A stretch of 14,775 nt of DNA from Fimbriimonadales bacterium (GCA_026392145.1 JAPLCS010000363.1:1-14775), one strand, 5' to 3'. Counted from the stretch's first letter, positions 1-8,920 are shown. The notes: generated by a model from the sequence alone, not told the origin. Made by a program: numbers and translations.

Positions 1-1
1 A

Positions 2-928
2 ATTCGAGTGGGCGGCACCTTTGGATGGATTTTTTCAGGACTCGTTCTGTCACTAATAAGGTCTAAATTCAATCTCGAGGTGCGATCCGATCTCTTCATG
101 CTCGCCGCATTCATGAATCTCTGCCTCGCCCTCCTTTCCTTCACGCTGCCTAAAACCCCACCCACAACATCCCATCTCAACGCCCTAACCGCAAGCTCAA
201 ATCAAAAATACAAAAATCCCCTTGATGCAATCTCGCTGTTCAAAAATTTCCAATTCCTAGCGTTCATGATAGTGGCGTTCATTGTCTGCACACAATTCGA
301 TTCTTACTACATGCACACTTCGGGCTTCCTTACTGCCCCAAAACTCGACTCCCTCCGTGGCTACCTTCCAGAAGCAGCCTACGCAGGTGCCACCGATGGC
401 ATCGGAATCCCGCTTGCCCAAGTGTCCATGATCATGACCATTTCTCAAGTGTCCGAAGTCTTCATGATGCTCCTACTTCCGTTCATCATCAAGCGACTCG
501 GAATCGCATGGACCCTGTGGATTGGAATCATTGCGTGGCCACTCCGCTTTGCCATTTTTGCCTTCTTGCCAACAGCCTCCGCGGTCATCCCCGCCATGGC
601 CCTCCACGGACTCTGTATCGCCTGCTTCATCGTGGCGGGTTCAGTGTATGTGGAACAAGTCGCCTCTCCCGAAATCAGAGCCTCCGCCCAAGGCCTTGAC
701 TCCTCCGTAACCATGGGCATCGGAAGAGTAGCAGGAGCAATCTTCGCAGGATACTCGCTCAAGCAAAACACACTCCCGCTTCCCGCCAGAGTCTCCTTAC
801 CTGGTGGCACCGAACTAGATCACCTCGTCGCGTGGGGCCCACTCTTTGCAATCCCGTGCGGACTCACACTCGCCGCCGCCGTAGCCTTCCCCATCCTCTT
901 CTTCTATCGCCCAAAAGTAAAAGACTAA
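2..928 (+). CDS. MFS transporter, nucleoside:H+ symporter-like (5' end outside the window)
   Basis: This is the C-terminal ~309 residues of an inner-membrane permease. The reading frame is open from base 2, so the GTG at 8 is not the true start and the N-terminal helices lie to the left. The visible start, RVGGTFGWIFSG, matches the helix-5 region of NupG-type carriers, where VRxxGTxGW is typical. A polar loop (about residues 45-75) is followed by at least six hydrophobic segments, including QFLAFMIVAFIVC, VSEVFMMLLLPFIIKRLG and LHGLCIACFIVAGSVYVEQV, and then RASAQGLDSS, all typical of the nucleoside:H+ symporter (NHS) branch of the MFS. Such proteins import nucleosides or related small solutes with protons. 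The family call is fairly firm; the substrate is inferred. No operon partner is visible, and a possible terminator hairpin follows the stop. Confidence 0.85.
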   Translation: MRVGGTFGWIFSGLVLSLIRSKFNLEVRSDLFMLAAFMNLCLALLSFTLPKTPPTTSHLNALTASSNQKYKNPLDAISLFKNFQFLAFMIVAFIVCTQFDSYYMHTSGFLTAPKLDSLRGYLPEAAYAGATDGIGIPLAQVSMIMTISQVSEVFMMLLLPFIIKRLGIAWTLWIGIIAWPLRFAIFAFLPTASAVIPAMALHGLCIACFIVAGSVYVEQVASPEIRASAQGLDSSVTMGIGRVAGAIFAGYSLKQNTLPLPARVSLPGGTELDHLVAWGPLFAIPCGLTLAAAVAFPILFFYRPKVKD

Positions 929-951
929 ACTCCCCAAAAATCATTCCTTTT

Positions 952-983
952 AGGTTCAAAAAACCGCGAATGGTGAACTTTTT
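952..983 (+). terminator. possible rho-independent terminator after the MFS gene
   Basis: A 7-bp stem AGGTTCA/TGAACTT (one G-T pair) encloses a 15-nt loop and is followed directly by TTTTT. The long loop and short stem make it weak. Its place 23 nt after the stop of the MFS gene and before an unrelated gene supports the call. Confidence 0.4.
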
Positions 984-1022
984 AGCAAAAAATCAGTATT
1001 GCAAGGTACAAGGTAAAAAATC

Positions 1023-3848
1023 ATGTTATCTCTCATCTCCCTCATAGCGCTTTCCTCACCTGCCGCACTGCAGGAACCGCTTGTCAATCTTGAAATCAAT
1101 GGAGAACGATTAGAGACAGCTGGACCTAAAATTGCAAAAGCACTTGGCTTGCGTTCCCTGATTGTGAACCCCGTTCTGCAAAACCAAGTCGTCCTCATTT
1201 CTGTCAAAAATGTGCCCGTCCGAGAGTTCCTAGCTCAAATGGACAAGTCCCTGAACATGACCATTATGCAGCGCACCGAAGGCTGGTGGATTCACCAAAC
1301 TCCAGACGAGCAGCTGCGAGAACAACAAGCCGACAAAAAAGCCCGAGAAGGCAAAATCAATGAACTGGTCGCCGCACTCAAGAAAACCATCGGTGAGCAA
1401 CCTGCATTCGACCGAAACGAAGCCACAAACATCAAAAAATCGCAAGATGCCGCCATGAACGCCATGCGACAATCAATGCAAAAAGGCGGTGTCATGAATC
1501 AAGATGCAATGGCATCGGCAGCAAAGATGCAATCGCGCACCCCACAATCCCGATTTGCTTACCGATTAGCCGCAAAAATCAAACCGGAACACCTCATCGG
1601 CCTAAGCCCTTCCAATTCGCGAATTGTCTTTAGCACCAAACCCACGGCTATGCAAAAGCCCTTCCCCTTTGACGTCTACGCACTCGTCAATCAACTACGA
1701 GCAGAACAACAAACCTGGGTAGATGTGAACGGCGGAGGACGTGGAAACGGCGGTCCCGGAGGCCAAGGCGGACAAGGTGGAAACGGGGGCAGAGGCGGCA
1801 GAGGTGGCAACAACGGCGGTGCCACCACCGGCGGCGGAAACAACGGAGGCGGTAACAACGGCGGAAGAAATGGTGGTGGACGCAACGGTGGAGGTGGTAA
1901 CCCAACAAGTGCCTCCCTCGACCTCAACGACATCTACGCAAATTCGGCACCATTCCAAGACGGCGCCACCGTAGTAGTCACCGCTCAAGGTGGCCCGGGC
2001 GGCCTCGTCATAGGACAAGACGTTAGCATCCAAGTAGCTCCAGGTCAGGGAATTCAACTCGGGCGAGGTGGAATCAATATCCAAGGCGGTCCCGGTGGAT
2101 TTTTCGGTGGATTCGGAGGAGGGCTCCAAGGACCACTCAGCGCCACCTCCCTCGATACCGTCATGCTAGCGGTGGATATCCGAAACTCTGCCCAAGTCAC
2201 CATCAAAGCATTCGACGCCGAGGGTCAAACCACATTAAACTCGGTCATCACTCCAGAAATGCTCAAGGCCCAGTCAGCACCTGCCGAACCTGCCACCAAA
2301 GAAACTGGCAAAGACAGCGGAACCGAAGCATCAAACGAACTAAGCGAACTCCCAACCAGATACCTGGCTGCCATGGGGCGTAAACCGCTCGAAGCACCCA
2401 CTTCCGCCTTAGCTCAACTCCTGCAAGATCCAGAGCAAGTTGATCCTCTCTCCATCTCAGCCGCAAAACTCATCAAGCAAACAGCAGGCGAAAAGAACCT
2501 CATGCTGGCACTCGATGAAACCGTGCTGGGAACAACCAAAGTCGATTTTACGAATCCAAAAACATTCGCAATGAATCAAACTTCGGTGCCACTCGATGAA
2601 CTGGTAGTCACCGACACCTGGATCACCCGTTCACTCAACAATCCTATCCAAACTCGCTCACGACAAATGGATAGAAAGAAACTCGGCAACCTACTCAAGT
2701 TCCTCAACAAGAATCGACGCTTAATGACCCTCGAAGAAGAATCCGCATTTGTGGCGCAACTTCCATGGGAATTCGACGCCTATCAAGACTACAACAGCTT
2801 TGCCAATGTCGCCGGATTCTCCGTCAACGGAGGCATCTTGCCGAACGGAAGCTCCTCCGCATATCGAATTTACGGCAGCCTGGCCCAACTCGATCGAGAC
2901 AACGCGAAAAAACCAAACGGGGTAGACATCGCTACCATCTCACCCGCCGCGCAAAAGGAACTCTTCCGATCCATTTTCTACGTAGACCCCAACGTCTTCC
3001 GACTTGAAATGCAAGGCGGAATTCAAGGACTCGGTCGGCAATTCGGATTTGGTGGCAATGGTGGTCCCGGCGGCCCTGGTGCAGGTGGACCCGGTGGCGG
3101 ACGAGGAGGCAGAGGCGGTGGTGAAACCGCAATGGTCTTCGATGGCGGATCCTTCGCCATCGCAACAACCACAATCACAGCATCAACGATTACAACACCT
3201 GCCGCAACTCAAGGAGGTCAAGGAGGCCAAGGTCGAACCGGACAAGGAAACCAAGGAGGTCAAGGACAAGGAAATAGAGGCGGACAAAACGGTCAAAACA
3301 ACCAACAAAATGACATCCAAAACGCCATTCGCAACATGATGCGATTGATGAATGGAAAGAACACCGAGCCAACCTTTGCCCTTCCAACCGGATTGCAACC
3401 AGGCATGAGACTGGTCATCACCGAACAGGCAAACAAAGTGCTCATGACTGCCAACGGCAACTCAGAAACATTCGGGAACGGAATGGATGCAACCCAACTC
3501 GGAATGGCAGTCTACGCCAAGAAGAATGCCCAAAACCTCTCAAGAGGCCCATTCCGATTCGGTCAAGATGTCAACGAAAACAAGATCCGCATTGGCGCCC
3601 GACGCAACATCACCATCACGCTGGTATTCCCACAAAACCAAACCCAAAAGTCGTGGTTCCTGCAATCCACTGCCCCTGTCGATGGCAATGTGTACAACCC
3701 GGACACCCTTCCGGCAGACCTCAAAGCCCAGTACCAACAAGGACTCAAGCTAGGAGAGCAAATTGGAACTCAAATGCAGAACATGGGTAACAATGGTGGC
3801 GGACGCCGAGGTAACCGAGACCGAGGAAACAACATTCCCCCGCTTTAA
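1023..3848 (+). CDS. exported STN-like domain protein with long Gly-rich inserts (paralogue A)
   Basis: Function is not recognised. The N-terminus MLSLISLIALSSPAALQ looks like a short signal peptide without a basic n-region; a TAA lies in frame just upstream, so ATG 1023 is the first available start. Residues ~20-92 (LVNLEINGERLETAGPKIAK through EGWWIHQ) resemble an STN domain, the short N-terminal fold of secretins and TonB-dependent receptors, but no secretin or barrel domain follows. A charged segment (95-150) comes next. Low-complexity Gly/Asn/Arg/Gln tracts lie at about 237-296, 328-375, 665-700 and 730-765, plus a short GNNGGGRRGNRDRG tail. The non-repetitive parts align along their length with the next gene (RTEGWW versus KSEGWT, LPTGLQPGMRL versus IPTGILPSHRL, VNENKIRIGARRNI versus IDENKLKIGTARTI), so the tracts are insertions in a shared scaffold. 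A perfect terminator follows the gene. A surface or periplasmic role is inferred. Confidence 0.85.
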   Translation: MLSLISLIALSSPAALQEPLVNLEINGERLETAGPKIAKALGLRSLIVNPVLQNQVVLISVKNVPVREFLAQMDKSLNMTIMQRTEGWWIHQTPDEQLREQQADKKAREGKINELVAALKKTIGEQPAFDRNEATNIKKSQDAAMNAMRQSMQKGGVMNQDAMASAAKMQSRTPQSRFAYRLAAKIKPEHLIGLSPSNSRIVFSTKPTAMQKPFPFDVYALVNQLRAEQQTWVDVNGGGRGNGGPGGQGGQGGNGGRGGRGGNNGGATTGGGNNGGGNNGGRNGGGRNGGGGNPTSASLDLNDIYANSAPFQDGATVVVTAQGGPGGLVIGQDVSIQVAPGQGIQLGRGGINIQGGPGGFFGGFGGGLQGPLSATSLDTVMLAVDIRNSAQVTIKAFDAEGQTTLNSVITPEMLKAQSAPAEPATKETGKDSGTEASNELSELPTRYLAAMGRKPLEAPTSALAQLLQDPEQVDPLSISAAKLIKQTAGEKNLMLALDETVLGTTKVDFTNPKTFAMNQTSVPLDELVVTDTWITRSLNNPIQTRSRQMDRKKLGNLLKFLNKNRRLMTLEEESAFVAQLPWEFDAYQDYNSFANVAGFSVNGGILPNGSSSAYRIYGSLAQLDRDNAKKPNGVDIATISPAAQKELFRSIFYVDPNVFRLEMQGGIQGLGRQFGFGGNGGPGGPGAGGPGGGRGGRGGGETAMVFDGGSFAIATTTITASTITTPAATQGGQGGQGRTGQGNQGGQGQGNRGGQNGQNNQQNDIQNAIRNMMRLMNGKNTEPTFALPTGLQPGMRLVITEQANKVLMTANGNSETFGNGMDATQLGMAVYAKKNAQNLSRGPFRFGQDVNENKIRIGARRNITITLVFPQNQTQKSWFLQSTAPVDGNVYNPDTLPADLKAQYQQGLKLGEQIGTQMQNMGNNGGGRRGNRDRGNNIPPL

Positions 3849-3877
3849 GCGTTAACACAAACACACAAGAAGCCACG

Positions 3878-3916
3878 AGAACACCAAGCCACAAACAGGC
3901 TTGGTGTTCTTTTTTT
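3878..3916 (+). terminator. strong rho-independent terminator
   Basis: A perfect 13-bp stem, AGAACACCAAGCC (3878-3890) and GGCTTGGTGTTCT (3898-3910), has a 7-nt loop ACAAACA and runs into seven T residues (3910-3916). It closes transcription of paralogue A, so paralogue B must have its own promoter in 3917-3984. Confidence 0.93.
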
Positions 3917-3963
3917 GCAAGTAAAAATACTGAAAAAATTACTCACTTTGGTAAAAGTCATCA

Positions 3964-3969
3964 TATAAT
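3964..3969 (+). promoter_or_regulatory. candidate -10 box for paralogue B
   Basis: A perfect TATAAT lies 15 nt before ATG 3985 and just after a strong terminator, so a promoter is expected here. No convincing -35 box is visible 16-18 nt upstream (ACTCAC/CTCACT). The implied 5' leader is very short. Confidence 0.4.
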
Positions 3970-3984
3970 CCAAACAACAGAGTC

Positions 3985-6177
3985 ATGGTTGCCGCAACGA
4001 TCCTCACACTCCTTTTTGCCTCCTCAAAACCGCAATCACAAGCGGACCAAATCGTTCAGCTTGAAATACTCGGTAAGCGATTAGAAGACGCCGCACCGAC
4101 GCTAGGTAAGGCACTTGGGCTAGGAAACAATCTTCAAATAAGTAAAAGTTTAAGGGACGATGTGGTAATTATCCGCTCAATAGATGCCACCCAAAAAGAA
4201 CTGCGAGACACCATTGAATCCACACTAAACGTCACTTTCGAAAAGAAGTCCGAAGGTTGGACACTGACCCAAACACCCATCCAAAAGAACGCCGATTCAA
4301 AAATCTACCAAGCAGAGAAAATGGAGATTTTCTCAAAAGTGATCATCGAGGCTCGCAAGGCAGCATCAACACTCAAACCCTTCAATCAAGCTCTCTGTCA
4401 GGACCTACAAAAGAGGCTCAAAGTACTAAGCCAAAAAGATACGACTACCGGTGTGCTCGATCAATTAAAAGGAGTAATGAAGGTGGATTACGAATCACCA
4501 TTGGGACGATTCGCATCAAGAATCGCGAACAAAATAACCCCAGAATTCTTTAGTCCATGCTCCGAAGATCGCCCAAGAATTGTGTACTCAACCAAGCCAA
4601 CAAAGATGCAGTACCAACTCCCGTTTGACATCAGCGATTACATCAATTTGTTAAAACAAGAGCAAGAAACATGGTCCCTCCATGGCGGCAACGAAATCAA
4701 ACCCGAGGATGATGAACCAGAAAATTACGTCTTCCTCGGCCAACTAAATTCACTGAGAAAAAACTTCACAAACGAAGATATCGACACGATTACCATGGCG
4801 GTCAACCTTGACAATAAATTTATTGACCTCAAGGTATTCAACAAAGCGGGCGACAAGACCTTTAACACGTCAATCTCCACTCGCGAAATGTTCAGCGATG
4901 ACAACAAGTACGTAAGAATGGATGATTTCCTGAGCGAGCGAGAAAAACTAAACGCTTCCCTCACAGGCACCGCAAAAGAATTTGCTCTTCAGATTCAATC
5001 CAAAATGGACAGCAACGCTGAAAAAAAGCCTGTATCCAACGAACTAGCATCGCTTCTCGTCAATCCAGAAGCCAGCGACCCACTCTCTATTCTGTCCCCG
5101 GAAATTTACGCCAAAGCCGCTGGCAATCGGAACATCGTGGCGTATGTCGATGATTCTGCAATATACGACCCGTTTGTAAAACTCGATCCGCTCGAAACCA
5201 CCGCATTCTTAAACTGCGACACCGAACTCACAGATCGTTGGCTCCGGTCATGGCCCCAAAATCCAATCAAGGCTCGCAAAATGCGCATGGAGCGCAAGAA
5301 GCTCGGCACCTTGCTCCGATACATTCAAAAGAATAATCGACCCCTAACCATCGAAGAAAAATCATGGTTCCAAGCCGGCCTGCCCTGGAAAAGGGAAAAC
5401 GCAATGCCGTATTCGCTCTTGGCAGCATTGATAGAGAAATCACCAAATCCAGATTTCCTTTTCCTGGAAGCGGGGTATCGAATCTTCGGAAACATGGACG
5501 AAACTCAACAATCAGTCGCTGCCAGCAAAGGAATCAACATAAGTCAACTTTCTGAAGGGGCACAAATCGAACTGTATCGTGCGATTTTCCAAAGTGAGGA
5601 CTGGGAAGCAAGAATAACATTAGACGAAGAAGCCGCAAACAAACTTCCCCAAGAAGAACACATCAAACTTTCCGAAAACTACTTCAAACTGTTAGATGGT
5701 AAGTTCAGCGAAAAAACCTTTTCGATTCCAACCGGTATCTTGCCATCACACCGTCTTACAACCACCAGCGAAAGGAAAGAGGTTATCTTCGCCATTCAAG
5801 GGCAAGAAAGTAAGTTTCCAAGAAGCTCAACATTAACTGCCGAAGAATTAGGTGCCACCCTATTCAAGCGCACCAGACCAGACAAATACAAGTATGAAAA
5901 TAGTGCCTTTGGGGTCATCGATGAAAACAAACTAAAAATCGGAACCGCGCGGACCATTATCCTCAAACTCCACCTCGACCCACTCCATTACATTTCGTGG
6001 GACCTCAAAGAGGAGTTTCTAAAAGATGACAAGGTGTACACAGTCAAAACGTTGCCCCAAGAAATGAGAAAACGAATCGAAAAAGCCTACGCAGAGGCAG
6101 AAGCCGACGATAAAGTCAACGGAGCCCTGTACGATCGCCTTCCCACAAAGAATGGCAGCCCACCCCCTCCCAAATAG
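3985..6177 (+). CDS. exported STN-like domain protein (paralogue B)
   Basis: Function is not recognised. This 730-aa protein is a clear paralogue of its upstream neighbour but without Gly-rich inserts. The N-terminus MVAATILTLLFASSKPQSQA is a probable signal peptide; a TAA closes the frame upstream, so ATG 3985 is the earliest start, with only a weak AGAG before it. An STN-like unit covers about residues 25-92 (IVQLEILGKRLEDAAPTLGK through SEGWTLTQ), then a mostly charged, soluble body. Where paralogue A breaks into Gly-rich sequence after W232, this protein has W230 SLHGG and continues straight into DIDTITMAVNLDNKFIDLKV. The C-terminus has a TLPQEMRKRIEKAYAEAE helix and ends in a Pro-rich GSPPPPK. 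The shared scaffold and adjacency point to tandem duplication. The next gene begins 28 nt downstream, so they may share a transcript. Confidence 0.85.
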   Translation: MVAATILTLLFASSKPQSQADQIVQLEILGKRLEDAAPTLGKALGLGNNLQISKSLRDDVVIIRSIDATQKELRDTIESTLNVTFEKKSEGWTLTQTPIQKNADSKIYQAEKMEIFSKVIIEARKAASTLKPFNQALCQDLQKRLKVLSQKDTTTGVLDQLKGVMKVDYESPLGRFASRIANKITPEFFSPCSEDRPRIVYSTKPTKMQYQLPFDISDYINLLKQEQETWSLHGGNEIKPEDDEPENYVFLGQLNSLRKNFTNEDIDTITMAVNLDNKFIDLKVFNKAGDKTFNTSISTREMFSDDNKYVRMDDFLSEREKLNASLTGTAKEFALQIQSKMDSNAEKKPVSNELASLLVNPEASDPLSILSPEIYAKAAGNRNIVAYVDDSAIYDPFVKLDPLETTAFLNCDTELTDRWLRSWPQNPIKARKMRMERKKLGTLLRYIQKNNRPLTIEEKSWFQAGLPWKRENAMPYSLLAALIEKSPNPDFLFLEAGYRIFGNMDETQQSVAASKGINISQLSEGAQIELYRAIFQSEDWEARITLDEEAANKLPQEEHIKLSENYFKLLDGKFSEKTFSIPTGILPSHRLTTTSERKEVIFAIQGQESKFPRSSTLTAEELGATLFKRTRPDKYKYENSAFGVIDENKLKIGTARTIILKLHLDPLHYISWDLKEEFLKDDKVYTVKTLPQEMRKRIEKAYAEAEADDKVNGALYDRLPTKNGSPPPPK

Positions 6178-6205
6178 ACCCCAATTCGGATAACATCATA
6201 CTTGG

Positions 6206-7165
6206 ATGAAAATTCTTCCGCGCATCAGCGGCACGTTCCTCGACGAAATCACTCACGATATCCCCAGCCAAAACTGGACAGAGCGGCATTGGCGACGAGA
6301 GTTTGAACTGTACAAACGCATCGGAATAGATACCCTCATCATCATCCGAGCGGGATACCGAAACAAGTGCATCTACCCAAGCAAAGTGCTCGGCGAACTG
6401 CTACCAATCTACGAAGACATCGGAGAAATGTTCTTCTCCCTCGCCGACGAGTTCGGGCTCAAACTCTACTTCGGCACCTACGATAGCGGATTCTACTGGT
6501 GGCGAAGAACCTGGTGGAAGGAAGTCGAAATTAACAAAGCCTTCATCGACGAAGCGTTCGAGCGATATGGCCACCACAAAAGTTTCGCCGGCTGGTACCT
6601 CACCCACGAAACAGGTAAAAACGACGCCCACATCATCGAACTATTCAACCACATCGGCGGATACTGCAAATCAAAAGCCGACCTGCCCGTTCTCATCTCG
6701 CCCTATCCCCAAGGCTCCAAACAATCAGGCGAAAACGCTCTCGCACTCGAAGAAAGCTTCGACCACTGGGAACGCATCTACGCCGAAACCCATCAGTCAT
6801 TCGACATCTGCGCCTTCCAAGACGGACAAGTGCACTACGAAGAACTTCCAAAGTTCATCAACGGAATTGCCGACCTGGGCAAAAAGTACGGCGTGACCAT
6901 CTGGTCCAATCTCGAAACGTTCGACCGAGATATGCCCATCAAGTTCCCACCCGCAGACTGGCGCTACCTTCGAATGAAGTTAGAAACCGCAGCACAGGTC
7001 GCCGAAAAAATCATCACCTCCGAATTCCCCCACTTCGTCTCTCCCTTCTCCTGCTACCTCTCCGCCCACAACCTGTTCGAACGCTACATGACCTACGAGC
7101 ACGCACAATGGGGAGAAGAGTTCGCAAAAGAGACCCTCGAATGGGTGAAATCGCAACGCGACTAA
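6206..7165 (+). CDS. DUF4434-like TIM-barrel protein, putative glycoside-hydrolase-like
   Basis: This 319-aa protein starts MKILPRISGTFLDEITHDIP and continues SQNWTERHWRREFELYKRIGIDTLIII, the typical opening of DUF4434 proteins, which are predicted (beta/alpha)8 barrels related to glycoside hydrolases. Later strands are visible: LKLYFGTYDS, FAGWYLTHET (E135), PVLISPY, FDICAFQDG and VTIWSNLETF (E237). E135 and E237 sit at strand ends in the manner of catalytic acids of retaining glycosidases, but their role is inferred. No signal peptide is visible, so a cytosolic location is likely. It lies 28 nt after paralogue B and 28 nt before mnmE. A TAACAT box at 6191-6196, 9 nt before the ATG, could be a -10 element. 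The substrate is unknown. Confidence 0.8.
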   Translation: MKILPRISGTFLDEITHDIPSQNWTERHWRREFELYKRIGIDTLIIIRAGYRNKCIYPSKVLGELLPIYEDIGEMFFSLADEFGLKLYFGTYDSGFYWWRRTWWKEVEINKAFIDEAFERYGHHKSFAGWYLTHETGKNDAHIIELFNHIGGYCKSKADLPVLISPYPQGSKQSGENALALEESFDHWERIYAETHQSFDICAFQDGQVHYEELPKFINGIADLGKKYGVTIWSNLETFDRDMPIKFPPADWRYLRMKLETAAQVAEKIITSEFPHFVSPFSCYLSAHNLFERYMTYEHAQWGEEFAKETLEWVKSQRD

Positions 7166-7193
7166 CCGACCAACTACACCCAAAAATTCAACC

Positions 7194-8486
7194 GTGTTTG
7201 ATACCATCGTCGCCCCCATCACCGCCTCAGGAGGGGCGGTTTCACTGATCCGTTTATCGGGTCCGGAAGCATGGGCGCTTGCGGCAAAAGTTTGCACGCC
7301 CTTCCCAACAAACCCCGAATCACACCGAATGTATCGGGTCAAGTTCTCAAACCAAGACGACGGCTTGGTGGGGCTATTTGAACACGGCAGAAGCTACACG
7401 GGCGAAGAGACCGCCGAAATCCATGTCCACGGATCATCACTCTCCGTCGCAACCCTCTGCGAAAACCTCATCGCCAAAGGTGCCCGCATGGCACGCCCCG
7501 GAGAGTTCAGCGAACGAGCCTTCCTCAACGGAAATCTGGACCTCACCCAGGCGGAATACATCAACGATACCGTCCGAGCCTCCACCCGCAGACAACTTGC
7601 CATCGCAAACGAAGGCAGAAGCGGCGCCCTGCACAAGTCCATTGAAAGCATCGAAAGCGTGCTCACCAAACACCTCGCTGCCATCGAAGCCTCAGTGGAT
7701 TTTAGTGAAGAAATCGGAGAAGCCGACACCAATAAAATCCGTCTCGACCTCCAACCCATCCTCAACCAACTCGATGACCTCATCATTCGATCTGAACAAG
7801 GCAGAATTATCCGCGAAGGGTTAAGAATTGCAATCGTAGGCCCGCCCAATGCAGGCAAATCGTCACTCCTCAATCGCTTGCTCGGAGCACAACGCGCCAT
7901 CGTCACCGACATCGCGGGCACCACAAGAGACTACGTCGAAGAAACATGTGAGCTAGGCGGACTCCTATGCCTACTCATCGACACCGACGGAATCCGGGAA
8001 TCCGAAGATGTAGTGGAATCGCTAGGAATCCAACGAGCAAGATCCCAAGCCGCCCAAGCAGACCTCATCTGGTACCTCGTCGACGCCAACATCGGCCTCA
8101 CACCCAACGACGAACAAGAAATCGCCTCCTTCGCTCCCCCCGTGTGGAAGATAGTCAACAAAATTGATAACCACAAAACCATCCCCCCCGCCACCATCGG
8201 CATCTCAACCTATACGGGCGAAGGAATCTCACAACTCATCCAGCAAGTCTCCGAACTGGTGCCCGAACTGGGCGGTGTGGTGCCAAACCGACGCCACAGC
8301 AAATCACTCACCAGCGTCCGAGAATCAGTCGAAGCCATTCTCATGGGGATTCAATATCACCACCCAGACGACCTCCTAGTCACCCACTTCCGCTCTGCAC
8401 TCTTTGAACTTGGACAAATCACCGGCACCTCAGCCTCCACCGATCTTCTAGAACGAATTTTTAGCGACTTCTGCATCGGAAAATGA
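7194..8486 (+). CDS. mnmE: tRNA uridine-5-carboxymethylaminomethyl(34) synthesis GTPase MnmE
   Basis: MnmE (TrmE) acts with MnmG to modify the wobble uridine of certain tRNAs, using GTP and a methylene-tetrahydrofolate-derived carbon. The N-terminal folate-binding domain starts MFDTIVAPITASGGAVSLIR and includes RPGEFSERAFLNGNLDL. The G domain shows G1 GPPNAGKSS (216-224), switch I TDIAGTTRD, G3 DTDGIRE (263-269) and G4 NKID (322-325). The C-terminus is the invariant FCIGK with Cys427. At 430 aa it is slightly shorter than the usual ~450. The start is GTG: it gives the conserved N-terminus, and no Shine-Dalgarno sequence precedes it. The Asp in DTDG replaces the near-universal Ala of DTAG. mnmG is not in the window. 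Identification is secure. Confidence 0.97.
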   Translation: MFDTIVAPITASGGAVSLIRLSGPEAWALAAKVCTPFPTNPESHRMYRVKFSNQDDGLVGLFEHGRSYTGEETAEIHVHGSSLSVATLCENLIAKGARMARPGEFSERAFLNGNLDLTQAEYINDTVRASTRRQLAIANEGRSGALHKSIESIESVLTKHLAAIEASVDFSEEIGEADTNKIRLDLQPILNQLDDLIIRSEQGRIIREGLRIAIVGPPNAGKSSLLNRLLGAQRAIVTDIAGTTRDYVEETCELGGLLCLLIDTDGIRESEDVVESLGIQRARSQAAQADLIWYLVDANIGLTPNDEQEIASFAPPVWKIVNKIDNHKTIPPATIGISTYTGEGISQLIQQVSELVPELGGVVPNRRHSKSLTSVRESVEAILMGIQYHHPDDLLVTHFRSALFELGQITGTSASTDLLERIFSDFCIGK

Positions 8487-8495
8487 TGTGCTAAT

Positions 8496-8608
8496 GCGAC
8501 AAGCCACGTACGTGGGCAGAGTGAGCAGGAATAGCCCGAGTGGCACTGTCAAGCGACCAAACACCGAGAACTTCCAACCTCCGAAAAACAAGCTTGTCAG
8601 TGAGCAGC
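8496..8608 (+). repeat. composite repeat, copy A (REP-like hairpin plus 69-bp unit)
   Basis: The left part (8496-8527) contains a perfect 12-bp palindrome CCACGTACGTGG (8504-8515) within a CGACAAGCCAC...GTGGGC...GTRAGC consensus shared with 10049-10080 and 10596-10628. After a 12-nt spacer comes a 69-bp unit (8540-8608) that matches 10641-10709 at 67 of 69 positions. It begins 10 nt after the mnmE stop. Minus-strand translation of the 69-bp unit gives TDKLVFRRLEVLGVWSLDSA in both copies, so it may derive from coding sequence, but no intact gene is present. Confidence 0.85.
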
Positions 8609-8905
8609 TTATCACCCATTCTGACAATTACTGTTTAACTCAATCATTTCTAACCATTCCCATCTGGCAAAAACAAGCTGACATAACCTCATCTCAACAA
8701 CACCTCTGCTCCTAAGCGCCTATGAAGAATGCAACAGTTGATCTTGTCCAAAACTCGTGTTTAACTTCGGCTATTAACATCATAGTTTTCAATAACGGTA
8801 GCTTTCGCCTATATGAAATACCCCTATTCCGGAAATTGCAATCTATTCTTATCCACGTTTCCTAACCTGCTGTAAGTGTCGGAACTGCCTAGCAGGGCTT
8901 CCACG
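8609..8905. other. intergenic stretch without a supportable gene
   Basis: This is A+T-richer sequence between repeat copy A and the cytochrome-like gene. A 7-bp inverted repeat TTGTCAG/CTGACAA (8594-8600 and 8621-8627) straddles the repeat edge. Only short open frames exist on either strand. One minus-strand frame around 8715-8865 stays open for about 49 codons but has no start or ribosome site that I trust. It may hold a decayed gene; nothing identifiable is seen. Confidence 0.5.
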
Positions 8906-8911
8906 TATAAT
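8906..8911 (+). promoter_or_regulatory. candidate -10 box for the cytochrome-like gene
   Basis: A perfect TATAAT ends 9 nt before ATG 8921, which would give an almost leaderless mRNA. No good -35 box is visible at the expected distance. The ATG also lacks a Shine-Dalgarno sequence, consistent with leaderless initiation. Confidence 0.35.
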
Positions 8912-8920
8912 TCATACAAA

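Noticed and set aside
1730..1900. Possible tandem DNA repeat or CRISPR-like array in the GGC-rich stretch
   Set aside because: There are no regular repeat-spacer units; it is the coding sequence of a Gly-rich tract in an uninterrupted frame.
7394..7924. Long minus-strand open frame (176 codons) opposite mnmE
   Set aside because: It lies antisense to a secure gene, its composition is that of an antisense shadow (Ser/Arg/Met-rich), and it has no recognisable motif or ribosome site.
8488..8715. 75-codon plus-strand open frame after mnmE
   Set aside because: Most of it is the composite repeat, and the other repeat copy does not preserve the same frame ends; no gene-like feature.
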